NCBI GenBank assembly: GCA_030844895.1
Contig: CM061224.1
Span: forward strand, 25,067,992-25,131,991
Length of the DNA stretch: 64,000 bases
Reading direction: 5' to 3'
Source: Ambrosia x helenae
Taxonomy: Eukaryota > Streptophyta > Magnoliopsida > Asterales > Asteraceae
Under the pieces are notes generated by a model. It was not told the origin of the DNA, searched no databases, and saw only the letters and a program-made list of their open reading frames with translations. Below, in pieces: positions 36,860 to 49,232 of this stretch; position 1 is the first letter of the stretch, and every line of letters begins with the position of its first letter. A program made the position numbers and the translations under genes.

Positions 36860-39800
36860 ATGAATACAACTGGAGCACAAGTTCGAACACATGATGCGGA
36901 TATATGTGTAGCGGATAGTGGAGCCACACACACTATACTTAAATGGAAGAAATATTTTTATGAATTAAACTCAACAAAAGGAACCATTAATACAATATCT
37001 GGTCCTACGGATTTGATAGAAGGTGTGGGAAAAGCTAATTTAGTATTACCAAATGGTACAAAGCTTTTGATAGAAAATGCTTTATTTCCCCAAATCAATG
37101 AGAAACTTGTTAAGTTTCAAAAGCATATATCATAATGGATACGATACCCGGTCAATGACTGTTGATGATGAAAAATATTTACACATTATGAGCAAAGATC
37201 ACGTATTAGAAAAATTACTCATGCTCCCATCTGGTTTGCATTATACATATATTAATGTGCCTGAGGCACATATGGTAGTTAAGGAAAATCCTTGTGATCT
37301 TAAGGCACTTAACTTATGGCATGACAGATTAGGTCATCCAGGATCTACAATGATGAAAAGAATAATTGAAAACACTCATGGACATCCATTGAAATATCAA
37401 AAGATCCCACAATCAGATAAAATGCCCCTATGTACATCTTGCTCACTTGGAAAATTAATCACAAGACCTTCACCCTTAAAAGTTGAAAAGGAATCACCAA
37501 TGTTTCTAGAAAGAATTCAAGGTGATATATGTGGACCAATTCATCCACCATGTGGACTGTTTAGATACTTCATGGTTTTGATAGACGCATCTAGCAGATG
37601 GTCTCATGTCTCTTTACTATCAACTCGTAATGTTGCATTTGCAAAAATTTCTTGCTCAAATAATCAAATTACGAGCACATTTTCCTAATTATACCATTAA
37701 AAGGGCGAGACTTGATAATGCGAGCGAATTTACATCACATGCTTTCAATGATTATTGCATGGATGTGGGAATTATTGTCGAACACCTTGTTGCTCATGTA
37801 CACACACAAAATGGTTTAGGTGAAGCATTGATCAAACGTCTACAAATAATAGCTAGACCATTAATAATGAGAACGAAACTTCCTGTGTCTGTTTGGGGGC
37901 ATGCAATTTTACATGCCGGGTCATTAATTCGTGTAAGACCAAGTGCAAATCATAAATACTCTCCCCTACAACTTGCTTCTGGGCATTTGGCCATGAGCCA
38001 GACATTTCTCATCTTAAAGTTTTTGGGTGTGCAGTGTATGTTCCTATTACACCACCATAACGCACAAAAATGGGTCCCCAAAGAAGGTTGGGAATATATG
38101 TTGGATATGAAATAGCCTCCATCATTAGATATCTTGAACCTTTAACAGGTGATGTATTTACAGCACGTTTTGCTGATTGCCGCTTTAACGAGGCAATATT
38201 CCTGTTATTAGAGGGAGAAAAGAAAAAACAAGAAAATGATGTCTCATGGTGTGTGCCTTCATTGTCCCATCTTGATCCAAAAACAAAACAATGTGAGATA
38301 GAGGTTCAAAAGATAATACATCTGCAACATATTGCAAATCAATTGCCTGATGCATTTACTGAAACAAGTAGAGTCACTAAATCTCATATACCAGCTGCTA
38401 ATGCTCCAGCTCGAGTTGAGATTCCAAATAAGCAAATAGATAATGATATGGCTCATGAATCTCATAAACGTTTGAAACGTGGAAGGCCAATCGGTTCGAA
38501 GGACAAAAATCCTCGAAAAAGAAAAAGACAAGAAAAGGAAGTTGACCATAAAGATAATGATCTTGATGAAACACTGAATACCAAAACCTCTCATGAGGAA
38601 GAGATTAATGATACTAATCAAGAGATGTCAATCAACTATGGTCATACACATATTTTATGGAACCGACATGAAATGGAAAATATTGATGAGATATTTTCTT
38701 ACTCTGTAGCAAGTGACATCATGAGTGGAGATGATGATCCCGAACCAAAATCCGTCATTGATTGTCAAAAGAGGCATGACTGGGATAAATGGAAAGGTGC
38801 TATGCAAGCTGAATTAGATTCACTTAACAAACGAAAGGTGTTTGGACCGATTGTCATTACACCTAAGGTTGTAAAGCCTGTAGGGTATAAATGGGTTTTT
38901 GTACGAAAGCGAAATGAAAAAAATGAAGTTACAAGATATAAGGCTAGACTTGTAGCTCAAGGTTTTCTCAAAGACCAGTAATTGATTATGAAGAAACGTA
39001 TTCTCCTGTTATGGATGCTATTACGTTTAGGTATTTAATCAGCTTAGCAGTTTCTAAAAATTTAGAAATGCGCCTTATGGATGTTGTTACAGCTTACTTA
39101 TATGGATCACTTGATACTGACATCTATATGAAAATTCCAGAAGGATTTAAAATGTCTGAAGCATTAAGTTCAAAACCCAAAGAAATGTATTCAATCAAAT
39201 TACAAAGATATTTATATGGGTTGAAACAATCTGGACGGATGTGGTACAATCGTTTGAGTGAGTATCTTGTGAGTAAAGGTTACATAAATAATCTTATATG
39301 AACATGCGTCTTTATTAAAAAGACTACATCAGGATATGTGATCATAGCTGTATATGTTGATGATTTAAATATAATTTGGACACACGAAGAAATTCATGAA
39401 GCGATTGGTCTTTTAAAGAAAGAGTTTGAAATGAAAGACCTTGGGAAAACAAATATTGTCTTGGTTTATAGATAGAGCACATTAATAATGGAATACTTGT
39501 GCATTAATCAACTTATACAGAAAAACTCTTAAAGCACTTTAACATGGACAAAGCAAATCCTTTAAGCACCCCGATGGTTGTTAGATCACTCAATGTCCAT
39601 AATGATCCATTTCGCCCGTGCAAAGATAATGAAGAGATTATTGGTCAAGAGACACCATACCTCAGTGCAATTGGAGCTCTTATGTATCTTACTAACTGTA
39701 CAAGATCTGACATTTCTTTTGCAGTTAATTTGTTAGCAAGATTTAGTTCAGCTCCTACTAAAAGGCACTGGAATGGGATTAAACATATTTTCCGATACCT

Positions 39801-40319
39801 TCGAGGTACCATTGATTTAGGCTTGTTGGTTATGCAGATGCAGGTTATTTATCCGATCCCCATAAAGCAAAATCTCAAACTGGATACGTATTTATGAATG
39901 GAGGAACTGCGATTTCATGGCGTTCTCAGAAACAAACACTTGTTGCAACATCCTCAAATCACGTTGAAGTTATTGCACTACATGAAGCTTCAAGAGAATG
40001 TATATGGCTAAGATCTATGTCACAACTCATATTGATTTCTTGCGGACTAGAGAAAGATCGAAGTCCAACTCCTATCTACGAAGATAATGCAGCTTGTGTC
40101 TCGCAGATGAAAGAAGGGTATATCAAAAGTGACAGAACAAAACATATACCACCAAGATTCTTTGCATACACTCGAGACCTTATTAAAAACAATCAGGTTG
40201 AGATGAGATATGTTCAATCCAGCAACAATTCAGCTGATCTTTTCACAAAAGCACTCCCCACAACAACTTTCAGGAAACACATTCATGACATTGGCATGCG
40301 TCACATACGCAGAATGTAA
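36860..40319 (+). pseudogene. Copia pol remnant (protease, integrase, reverse transcriptase, RNase H)
   Basis: Protease motif A-D-S-G-A-T-H lies near 36915. The GAG-preintegrase and HHCC finger (LWHDRLGHPG...CTSCSLGK) are at 37310-37450. The integrase core has acidic residues in GDICGP, RLDNASEF and NGLGEALIKR. Reverse transcriptase starts near 38770 and has AVYVDDLN near 39350. RNase H includes TRSDISFAVN and DRTKHIPPRFF and ends at 40319. At least four frame changes and several stops (near 37120, 37660, 38090, 38980, 39300 and 39475) break the reading frame. This is the normal copia order with integrase before reverse transcriptase. Confidence 0.85.
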
Positions 40320-40470
40320 TGCCTTACAAATTGCAACTTCAGGGGAACCATAGACTGCACTCTTTTTCCCTTAGATAAGGTTTTTTCCCATTGGGTTTTT
40401 CTTTAGCAAGGTTTTTAATGAGGCAGTACTTCAAGATCTCGAAGTTTGCAAAGTGTCATCCAAGGGGGAG

Positions 40471-40773
40471 TGTTATGGAGAATTCACCATTCAAGGATTA
40501 GATTTACCACCTTGATCTACCAAGCAAGTGGATGACCCCTTTGTCAAACTTAAAGATAATGTACCATGCTACTAGTCAATCTAAATAGTTAAACTTGTCT
40601 ACCAAATAGTTAATCTTTTGTAGTATAAATACTAGCTCAAGGTATATGAGAAAATGCACCTCATGTATACACTTTCATAAGTTATACATTTCTCTACTTC
40701 TTCATCTTACGATCTTTCTAAAGTTCTTAAGTTTTAGCACTAATCTTGTGTTAATTCTTGTTATATTATAACA
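40471..40773 (+). repeat. Right LTR of the copia element
   Basis: A 303 bp copy of the left LTR that starts right after the purine tract AAGGGGGAG and ends TATTATAACA. It is followed by a TATC microsatellite and a small Helitron. Confidence 0.85.
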
Positions 40774-40792
40774 ATATCTATCTATCTATCTA

Positions 40793-41348
40793 TCTATATA
40801 TATATATAAAAGAAAACGTATATGCTGACGTGGCGTGCAATGGAGGCCTCAACATTTCCTTGAGAGTGCCACGTGGTATCATAATGGAGAGTTTTTGGTG
40901 TTTTTGAATTTTTTTTTTAATTAAATTGAGTTATTTTAGAAAAAAAGAATTTAAAAATAAATTTAAAATTTTCTCTCTCATATTTCCTCCCATAATTTTT
41001 AAACGTTTATATCTTTTATATACGGGATTTTTTAAAGAAAAAAAGTACACCAAATTAACGAGCGTTTTATTATCTTTCCAACGAGTACCATAGTGCTATA
41101 TAAAAAACGAAGAAAAAATCGACTATTTTTTGTGGGGTTTCGTTCATACAGGAAAAAAAACACATAAAGTGTTCATGTTATCACGTAAAATTAGATTTTG
41201 TGGGGAATATGAGTTATCACTGATTAGAATACTATGAACATGCAATGATTGAGAGATTTTGTAATTAGTTAACTTGAGCCATTTGCAATAGGTTATCACG
41301 TAAAATTAGATTTTTCAACCCTGGGACCCTCCCGGGGTAATCAGCTAG
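40793..41348 (+). mobile_element. Small non-autonomous Helitron (about 556 bp)
   Basis: The start is TCTATATATATATA after A. The end is CTAG before T, with a 9-bp hairpin ACCCTGGGA-CCC-TCCCGGGGT six nucleotides upstream of CTAG. It sits in a TATC/TA microsatellite directly beside the copia LTR. The exact 5' base is uncertain because TC recurs in the microsatellite. No coding capacity. Confidence 0.65.
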
Positions 41349-41432
41349 TATATATATATATATATATCACAAATCATTAAACTTCGACACAAACAAATCA
41401 CCATTTAATTTCTACACAAACAAATCACCACA

Positions 41433-41640
41433 ATGTCGTCTCCTACCTCCGAAGACTCGCTTACCGATCTTTATCAAAGGTTTTTTCACAATGTTGTTCA
41501 AGGGACGCAAGCGACAATGGAGCAGAGAATGCAAAACAGTACCATGTTGCGTTTCAAGGATATACATAATGCGTTGAAGGCGGATTTGGTCGAGGAAGCA
41601 TGGGTGATTCGCTCGACTCAAAACAACGACGACGACGAAG

Positions 41641-41672
<32 letters not shown>

Positions 41673-41690
41673 GAAGAAGATGAAGAATAA
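41433..41690 (+). CDS. Small acidic ORF, possibly a deleted Pong/PIF-like transposase
   Basis: The ORF has 85 codons. The first part is MSSPTSEDSLTDLYQRFF. The middle (F-K-D-I-H-N-A-L-K-A-D-L-V-E-E-A-W) resembles the C-terminal motif of Pong/PIF transposases, in which a helix ends in D-L-V/I-E-H-x-W. The tail is a run of Asp and Glu encoded by GAA/GAC repeats. The catalytic DDE core is missing, so the likely reading is start and end of a transposase joined by an internal deletion. A Harbinger-like end (CCCACTACACACATA) lies downstream near 41846. Alternatively it is a chance ORF. Confidence 0.35.
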
Positions 41691-41886
41691 GAAGAAGACG
41701 ATGACGACGAGTAGTATTTGTTTTTTTCTTATTATTTGTAATTTTTATTTAATGAATTATTATTTAGTATTTAAATTTGTTATTTATATAAAATAATAAT
41801 GATTAAGCAATGATTACCCAATCATTTATAAAGCCCCATAAAGCCCACACCCACTACACACATATTTTCTCATAAAGCCACATGAA

Positions 41887-42806
41887 AGTGGGTTTGTTGA
41901 ATCTGAGTCTGTAGAAGAAAACCCAGTTCTGGAAACCAATTCTAATGAGTCTGAATCGGTTAAAGATGACGATGACGACTCAGTTGTGGAGAAAAGTCGA
42001 GTTCTTGATGAAGAATTGGTTAAGAAGAGTGTAGAATGGGGGAGGGGTTGTAATATGTAGGGGTGTACAAAAAACTCGCGGCTCGAGACTCGCTCGAAAC
42101 TCGCTCAAAAAAAGCTCGCTCGAAAAGGCTCGTTTTGTTTCCGAGCTCGAGCCAGGGGTGTTGAGCTCGTGGCTCGGCTCGTGACTTGGCTCGATGGCTC
42201 GACTCGTGGCTCGGCTCGATGGCTCGACATATGGCTCGACCCAGGCTTGTGTATGTGTAATTAATATATAGATGAAAGTAATATATTTTGGCTCCAAACG
42301 CAATTCTAAAATTCAAATTTTGAAAGCCCCGCTCATACTACATATCTACCTCACCTCTTCATAATCCAATAAACCCTAACTTTGAAAAATAAAAAATATT
42401 CATGTATATGTGTAATTTTATTTTATTTTATTTTATTTTTGTTTTGTTTTTTTTATTGTAAAAATATTTATAAAAAAATAATGAAAAAATAATAAGCTGG
42501 CTTGAGCCAGCTCGAGCTCGGCTTGAACATTTACGAGACGAGCTCGAGCTCGGCTTTTCAGCTCGACCCAAAAAACGAGCCGATCTGATCTGGCTCGATT
42601 ATGTTCGAGCTCGAGCTTAGCCTGGCTCGGCTCGACTCGGCTCGTGTACAACCCTAGTAATATGTATTCTGAGAAATGGGTGAGAGATGACGGGTACCCG
42701 GTTTATAAACCCGGGTCTTGCCCGTTTGTTGATGAAGCTTTTGAGTGTCAAGGGAATCGGAAATCTGATGAGGGTTATATGAAATGGAGGTGGCATGGTT
42801 ATATGA
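41887..42806 (+). pseudogene. TRICHOME BIREFRINGENCE-LIKE (PMR5-N) gene fragment split by a hAT MITE
   Basis: An acidic stretch (41887-42030) leads to SVEWGRGCNM at the left border of the MITE. The frame resumes exactly across the target duplication with CNMYSEKWVRDDGYPVYKPG, then CPFVDEAFECQGN and YMKWRWHG. C-x-x-x-x-G/E-x-W-V-x-D...YP-Y-x-P-x-x-CPF-x-D...C-x-x-N...KWRW is the PMR5 N-terminal signature of TBL wall-polysaccharide O-acetyltransferases, which act in the Golgi. After KWRWHG the sequence no longer fits the family, so the catalytic GDS and DxxH part is absent. The N-terminal membrane anchor is also not seen. Confidence 0.8.
42058..42656. mobile_element. hAT-type MITE with GAGCTCG-rich body
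   Basis: The ends TAGGGGTGTACA and TGTACAACCCTA are inverted repeats. An 8-bp duplication GTAATATG (42050-42057 and 42657-42664) flanks it. The body repeats GGCTCG, GAGCTCGAGC and complements. Its removal restores the TBL reading frame, which confirms the borders. No coding capacity. Confidence 0.88.
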
Positions 42807-44034
42807 AATGGTGTGTGATGATGGCAGGTTTAGAGGTAGAAGAAGGTGGGGAAGGTAGGTCCCACTTATTAAATTAAAAATATTAAAAAATAAATGAGTA
42901 GACAAAAAGACATAAATGTCCCTCAACTTAACGAGATAGTTTATTTGGGTTAGTGTCAGGGACGAATTTGGCAAAAAAAGTAAAACTGAAGAACCCAAAT
43001 GTAAAAATGTTTGGATTTTGGACTGATGTGGCAAAACTGGCCAAACCTTATGGACGATTTTGGTCACTAACTCAATTTAATATGAGGTGACATATGTGTG
43101 TTATGATGTGGCATATAAATTAATGTATTATAATATGAGAAAACAACTTTAATCATGTGAATAAGAATGAAAATGTATATCAAAAAGAGAGTGTACGTTT
43201 TGATGATGAGTAAAGGCAGAAGCAACTGTTGCAAGGCGTGATTGAGGCGACAGTCTTGAAGGTATAGCTTTTTGTTTTTTTATTTATTTATTATTAGATT
43301 AGGAAATTTAAGAATAGATGAGTTTGGATCAATAAAATATTTTATGGTTTTAATAAGCGGAAATATAATAAGAATTAGTTAAGAAAATAAATATTTAAAA
43401 GAAACATGAAATTATGATATAATAACATTACTTCCAACGAGAGAATTGAGATGATAATAAGATTTTTTTTTATACAGTAAAGTAACAATAAAAATTATAA
43501 ATTAATAATATTAGGTTATTTATAACCTAATTTTTATTGCGGCAATCCAAGGATGGGGATGGCCTCATCAGTCATCCCAATCGCTTTATTATATATACAT
43601 AGACGCTTTCATAACGGACCACCAACCCACTAGACTTTAATCAAAAAGTTGATAATGTCCTAACTAAGGATAGTAAATTAAATTTGAAATAAAGTCTCTG
43701 TGTAACCAACGATCGGGTTCGCTGGTTCAACCTACTGGCGCAAATGAACATGGTTCAACAGTACCCTATTAACTGTGTTAGCCGGTTCCTGGTCCGACCA
43801 GTCATTAGAGCACTAGATATGACAAGCAATGTTTGTCCAAAACAGAAGAAACTGTTATAGCAAAGCTATGTATTTCAAAACAAAATATCCATTAAATAAC
43901 AAACTATTCGTGCAACATGTCTAAAGCCAAAACCTAACATCGCGTTTTTCTGCCATTGTCCACTCAGTCAAAACACAAAAGCGAGCCGCGTCAAAGTGCC
44001 TCGCCTCTACAAATTACATTGCAGACTAACCTCA
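42807..44034. other. Intergenic, no recognised gene
   Basis: The stretch is A+T-rich. It holds a segment with GGTTCGCTGGTTCAACC near 43708 that looks like part of an unidentified repeat. The last 100 bp before 44035 would be 3' untranslated sequence of the TRAP-beta gene. Both strands were read without finding a protein motif. Confidence 0.4.
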
Positions 44035-46739
44035 TCAGCGTTTCTTCTTGCTTCCCTTTGCAGCACCGGACTTGGATGGAGTTGCCACCAGGTACACAAA
44101 TAATACGACAATTGAGATTACCGATACCAGTGATCCATAATTAGCCAACAACCTCTGCAAATTCAGAAAACATATTATGATTCAAATGAACAAAGCATGT
44201 ATAAAGAAACAAATTAATAACACGCGTATCTTATACCTTAGCCTGAAAGGATATCAAATTAGAAGCCGTCAAGCACAAATTCATGCAAAAGAACACAGCA
44301 ATGCATTATCAGTTAGTAGATCAAAAACATACAAGATTGAATTGTTTGACGATAAAAAAAACTTACAAGATTAAGTGGACTCTCCTTGGGTTTTTCCGAT
44401 AGGATTTCGAGAGGCAGAATTGACGTTGAATAAGCCTCCTGCAAAAGCCAAAATACTGTATTTCTAAGCACATGCGACGCCTAAAAGACTAAATTACTTT
44501 GTTTTATTTGTAAACAAACCTGGAGAGCGGTCTTTGAGGGAGCACGGAACGTGATAACAGCTGGGGTGCTATAAAAGACGGTTTTTACATTTGATTCCAA
44601 CTCAAAGGAGTGGGACAAAGACGCACCGCTATAGTATAAATAAGAAATTATTGTTAGAATCAAGTAATGAAAATCAATTATTACTTTTTCCGGAGAACAT
44701 TAAGCATGTAGGCATGATAGAATTCGGTACATACACATCAAGTCTTTCCCAAGAGGCTGACGTGTTCCCTGAGACGACTTTAAATATGTCAGAAGACCAG
44801 CCATCGTCATTGAGGCTAACATCGTATGCGGGCCTGTATACAAAAGTTGGTCAGCATTGTGAAATTATGTAAAGAGAGTTGTGTACACATAAGTTGTTTA
44901 CAGCAGTTAGGTTGCGGAAAGGGCTACTTGATAACGCACAGCTCTGGTTCTGATGACATAGCACATATGAACGCTACTACAAACTAGACTAGAATAAAAA
45001 TTTGGTTTAAAAAAGTGTGAGGCACACCAAGGCGGTGGGGTCCTTAAAGCCGAAGTGCGAGGCGCAAAGAACACACAAGAAGCAACGCATAAAGCTCACA
45101 CACCACGTACACAAGAAGCAAAGTATTTATATGACGTTTCTTATACTTCCCATAGGTTCCTATCCTCACGTACCCAAACATAGATATAAATAAACCTCTA
45201 TATGTGATTTACATAAATAACCATATGTACTACATAAAAAAACTATATGTACAACATCCTAATGCACAAAATATTCCCATGCACAAAAGGAATGCCTCAT
45301 GCTCGGCCCTCGCCATTTTTACCTTTGTCTCTTGTACACTCCCCTCGCCTCAAGCAGTCGAAGCGCAAAGCCTTGCGCCTAGACGTGCTTTTTAAAACTA
45401 TGAATAAATTTGGTTTTAAAAAAGCGCGCCTCAGCGCGAGGCGACATGAGGCGCAAAGCCGTGCGTCTTGTGTGATACAAGGCGCACAGTGTACAAGAAG
45501 CGCAAGAAAAGCGCGCTTTTTTGGGAAAAAATCCCACTGAAGCGGGCGCTTTTTGTACACTGGGTTTTTTGTACTTCAAAGTGTTATACATGTAGCTAGA
45601 AAGGCTGTACATTTAAGTTAAATCATATATAAACAAACCTTCTTTATATCTATATTTTGGGTAAAGGATGCTAAAAACCTATAGGATATACAAAAAAATT
45701 ATATAATCGCCTTGCGCCTCACGTACGAAAAGCTCACAACTTTTACGCTTTACACCTCGGTTTTAGACCTCGTCGCTTTGTGCGCTTCGCGCTTTTTAAA
45801 ACCAAGTGAATAAAAAACTTAACATTTTAAATCTGAACCATAATCAGTGAAGAAAAAAATTAACTTAATTCTTGAACTGCACGTCTATTCGAAGACCAAA
45901 TCTCAAGTTCATATTTTTTTTAAAGACTATATGGTATTTTGCCATTTTGGTATCTGTCAACTGCGAAGTGATAAAAGTAACCAAGCTAGTGTAACCGCTT
46001 ACGAAACAAATACAATACGAAACAACAAACACATGTCAATTGGAAATTCCCTTTAAAAACAATCTTGTATGTATCTCTACAAGAGTCCAAGATAATTACA
46101 TTGAAATAAAAAATCTTTTTTCTGAAAAAATATAAACACCAAGATTAGAAAGTTAAGCACTTTAAATCGATATCTAAAAGACAGATCATTACTGAGGTCT
46201 GTAGCGATATAATACCGTCTAAACGATACAAATTATTAATCAAACTATGGACCAAACAAACATAGATCCAATTGCCTAAAGCCTCTTGCTTTGATAAAGA
46301 TTCCAACTTCTACCATATTCAATAATATTCCTACTTTTAAAACATAAGTCAAATAAGCAATTCAATCAAAAAGACTACAAAAAAACCAATCTTTGAAACA
46401 AATCCAAGAGACCCAAATCATATTATTAATAATTAAACAGACAAACAAACAAACTAATCAAAAAACAACCGATCTACACAGATCCATACACAAAACATAA
46501 ACCAAGCAATACCCAGATCAGAAATGTTGTAATTAAACAACTTACGCTGATCCTTCGTTATAAATATCGATAGAGACGGAGATCTTTTCGAAGCCTGATT
46601 TAAGTCTGTTGAGAGTGGCTTTTTTGTGGGCTACGATGAAGGGTGAGTCGGATCCAGCGAACACTGATGATGAGGATACGAGGAACAGAAGGGTTATGAT
46701 TGAGATGAGAGAGTTGTTGTTCATCGTAGACTTCGCCAT
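44035..46739 (-). CDS. Translocon-associated protein subunit beta (TRAP-beta, SSR2), 197 aa
   Basis: The five exons (minus strand) are 46546-46739, 44735-44833, 44520-44628, 44367-44438 and 44035-44154. GT-AG borders and phases sum to 594 nt. The N-terminus (M-A-K-S-T-M-N-N-N, then a hydrophobic run LISIITLLFLVSSSSVFA) is a signal peptide. FIVAHKKATLNRLKSG, VSGNTSASWERLD, SHSFELES and FYSTPAVITFR match plant TRAP-beta. A membrane helix (VISIVVLFVYLVA) lies at about residues 168-180, followed by a basic tail ending KGSKKKR. TRAP is an ER membrane complex beside Sec61 that assists entry of some nascent chains. Subunit beta has a lumenal body and one membrane anchor. The length fits the family. 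Intron 1 (1.7 kb) carries a hAT MITE. No defect was seen. Confidence 0.92.
45001..45807. mobile_element. hAT-like MITE with GGCGC-rich body in TRAP-beta intron 1
   Basis: The ends TTTGGTTTAAAAAAGTGTG and (complement) CTTGGTTTTAAAAAGCGCG resemble the element at 29418-29843. The flanks GAATAAAAA (44992-45000 and 45808-45816) are direct repeats. Inner GAGGCG/CGCCTC blocks near 45395-45590 look like a second copy nested inside. Confidence 0.6.
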
Positions 46740-46929
46740 TGTGTTGAGAAGAGAAGAGATGTGTGTGTGTTGAGGTTTTTGTCGGGTCGTTGAAAGTATT
46801 TATTTTTGTTTTTGTTACATGAGGTGAGATTAGATCTCATCTTAAACAGCTTTGGTTTGAGATGTGTTCTGGCCCATTAAGGCCCATACAACCATACATG
46901 TTTTGACTTTTGTTTAATTCTTTTTTTTA
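46740..46929 (-). promoter_or_regulatory. 5' flank of the TRAP-beta gene
   Basis: Just upstream of the ATG the minus strand carries a CA/CT-rich leader (complement of GTGTGTGTGTTGAGG, 46761-46775), typical of a plant 5' UTR. No definite TATA box. A Harbinger MITE follows at 46930. Confidence 0.35.
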
Positions 46930-47217
46930 GGGTATTTGTAGCAAAATTAGCTTACGGGTAGCTGAAAGTTTTTTAAATATATTTTGGTGTTTGGCAGAGT
47001 AACTGGAACTTTTAATAAAATGTATAAAATAACCAAAATGGGCATAATTAAAAGAGAAGGTTTTTATTTTATTTTTAAAATAGAATGAGTATTTGTTTCA
47101 TTTACTAATTAAAAGCTTGTAGCTAGTCTTTTTTCTTAAACGCTAGTTTTAGTAGCTTTTCACTAGAGAGTTTTTTCTCCTAACCTAAAAGCTTCCAGCT
47201 CCTTGCCAAACATACCA
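46930..47217. mobile_element. PIF/Harbinger-type MITE, unsplit copy (288 bp)
   Basis: The left end GGGTATTTG...GCAAAATTAGC and the right end TTGCCAAACATACCA are inverted repeats with a few mismatches. The 3-bp duplication TTA (46927-46929 and 47218-47220) is typical of the superfamily. It is the same family as the element at 294-22824 and gives the unsplit size. Confidence 0.75.
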
Positions 47218-47220
47218 TTA

Positions 47221-49232
47221 GAATGACATATACCATCTAATCCTACTGCTAATTCTACAATAGACTCTATTGTGAGACTTGAATCCTTTACGGGCATTAC
47301 TTTACATGTCTTGGTACTGTTGTCTGCTACCAGAGGCAGACTTAGCTTTGTGTTAGGGGTATTTGGGTAGCGTTCGCTGCCCCTAAACTTCTCTGGCATA
47401 GTAGAAAATTTTATTTATTTTTTACGTTTTTCGTATTACGTATCCCTGAACTTTTATTCTCGTTACCCCTCAAAATATGTTCCCACCCAACAAATAGCCC
47501 TCAATATATTTTAACCCATCACCACATGACCATATAAAAGGCAACATTATAGTTACTACTTAAAAGTTAAAATTTAAAATCCTGCACTCCCACTTTTAAC
47601 TCCAAGCCTAGGCCCAGGCCCAAGTTTAATGATGAAAATGTGTTTTTGATTTTTGAATAGGGGGAATAAAAAACCCATTGATAACAGCCAACTCTCCGAA
47701 CCTAAAACAATGAGCCATTGATAGTAGCCACCAATTATATCTTGTTTCTTCTAAAATTAGGCTACTTGAAACTTGGAAGATGAAAGCACAATCTAAATCT
47801 AAACAAGTTCTTATTAATAATCTTTTAAAAAGGAAAATTACCAGAAAATGAGGATAGTTCAAATATTTCCAATACTTGTCGTTTGATTTATCGGATATTG
47901 AAGCTAGCTTTGGTTTTAACGCTTGAATCAACAACCGTTGAAATATGTGTTTTTTTTTCTTTTTGAAATAAAGCTTATCAAGACGGATTTACGCAATCGA
48001 ATAAGTGATGAGTATTTGAACAATACTCTAATTTGTTTGGTCGAAATAGAAACTTTTAAGCAAGTAAAGAAGATGATGTAATGGCTCGATTTCAAGCTTT
48101 CAAAAACAAAGAGGAGAAACTTATTAGGTATGTGTTTAACTTTTTTTTTTATTATATATTTTCGCTTATTAAAAACCATTTAATATTTTATTGATAAAAA
48201 AACTACACCTTCAAGACCATCGCCTCAATCACGCTATGCAATGGTTGCTTCTGCCTTTGCACCTCATCCAAGCATACATTCCCTCTTTAATATACATTTA
48301 CATTTTTATTCACATGATTAAAATTGTTGTCTTACTATTATATTTGTGTGTCCTGAGATATAACCTAGTCATTTTATACGATGGAAGGCATAATGATAAA
48401 GATAGCAAGTGATGTTAAGGTTAAATAACTAGTGATAATGATAAAGCGTCAATAGTTATCCTACTATTTAAACTATTACAAAAATCTAGCATAATAATAA
48501 ACTCGGTTAACACCCTCCTAGGTACAACTCACATTGAAGAATTGCAAAAGCCATGATAACGACAAGAACAATTTGCTCATGCCGCGAAACAACAGCTAAA
48601 ACAAAAAACAGGCCCTCCTTTCTATTGCAACAAGTTACAAAACAATTATACATACCTAATGCCTTATAGTGCATATGCCTTGTTATTTTAAGAAGCATAT
48701 TAATATCATAAAACTATAAGATAAAGTTGCTTTGAGTTTTACTTAGTTTAGTTAAGGCCCACAAATTAAGTAATCACATATACTCCCGTATCCCTAACCA
48801 GAATTTAAGCTTTGTGTGTTTAACGTTCCATTCAGATTTTAATAAAAATGATTTGGTTTGATTCAATTGAAGCTAAAGTTAGTTTTTAAGCACATAATAG
48901 AAATTTAAAATCAATCAATTTAATCCCACTTATACTCAAGATATTAGTAGGGTATGGGAAGGGTTATATGTAGCAAATCATACGTTTCCAGTGAGACCCT
49001 CAGCTCCAACAAGCACAGTCATATTTGATCGTGAAAATAATATACGAAACATATAGCTCTATAAATGAGATCTAGTACATCATAAAGCAAGAAACAACTA
49101 AATAGCTAAACTAAAAATACAATATTATCAAGCTGCCAATAAGTGAATACGGTGGAACAATACAATGGAACTGATAAAGCATCACAAAGACATGAAGACA
49201 AGATGAACGTAACATGGAGCTGCCACAAAAAT
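47221..49232. other. Intergenic, no recognised gene
   Basis: Short open frames on the minus strand (47626-47934 and 47928-48179) have no family motif I know and no clear splice context. The rest is A+T-rich. Part of 47320-47480 looks like worn repeat sequence. Confidence 0.35.

Larger units (their letters stand above)
34597..40773 (+). mobile_element. Full-length but inactivated Ty1/copia retrotransposon
   Basis: The LTRs 34597-34898 (302 bp) and 40471-40773 (303 bp) begin TGTTATG and end TATTATAACA. The flanks ATATA and ATATC agree at 4 of 5. A primer-site-like sequence CGTTATCAGCACGA follows the left LTR, and the purine tract AAGGGGGAG precedes the right LTR. The interior keeps copia order: gag, protease, integrase, reverse transcriptase, RNase H. 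Several frameshifts and stops make it a decayed copy. The LTRs differ at several places, so it is older than the TR-GAG element. Confidence 0.88.

Noticed and set aside
47626..48179. Two minus-strand ORFs as a possible two-exon gene
   Set aside because: No acceptor/donor pair joins them in frame convincingly and I recognise no domain.
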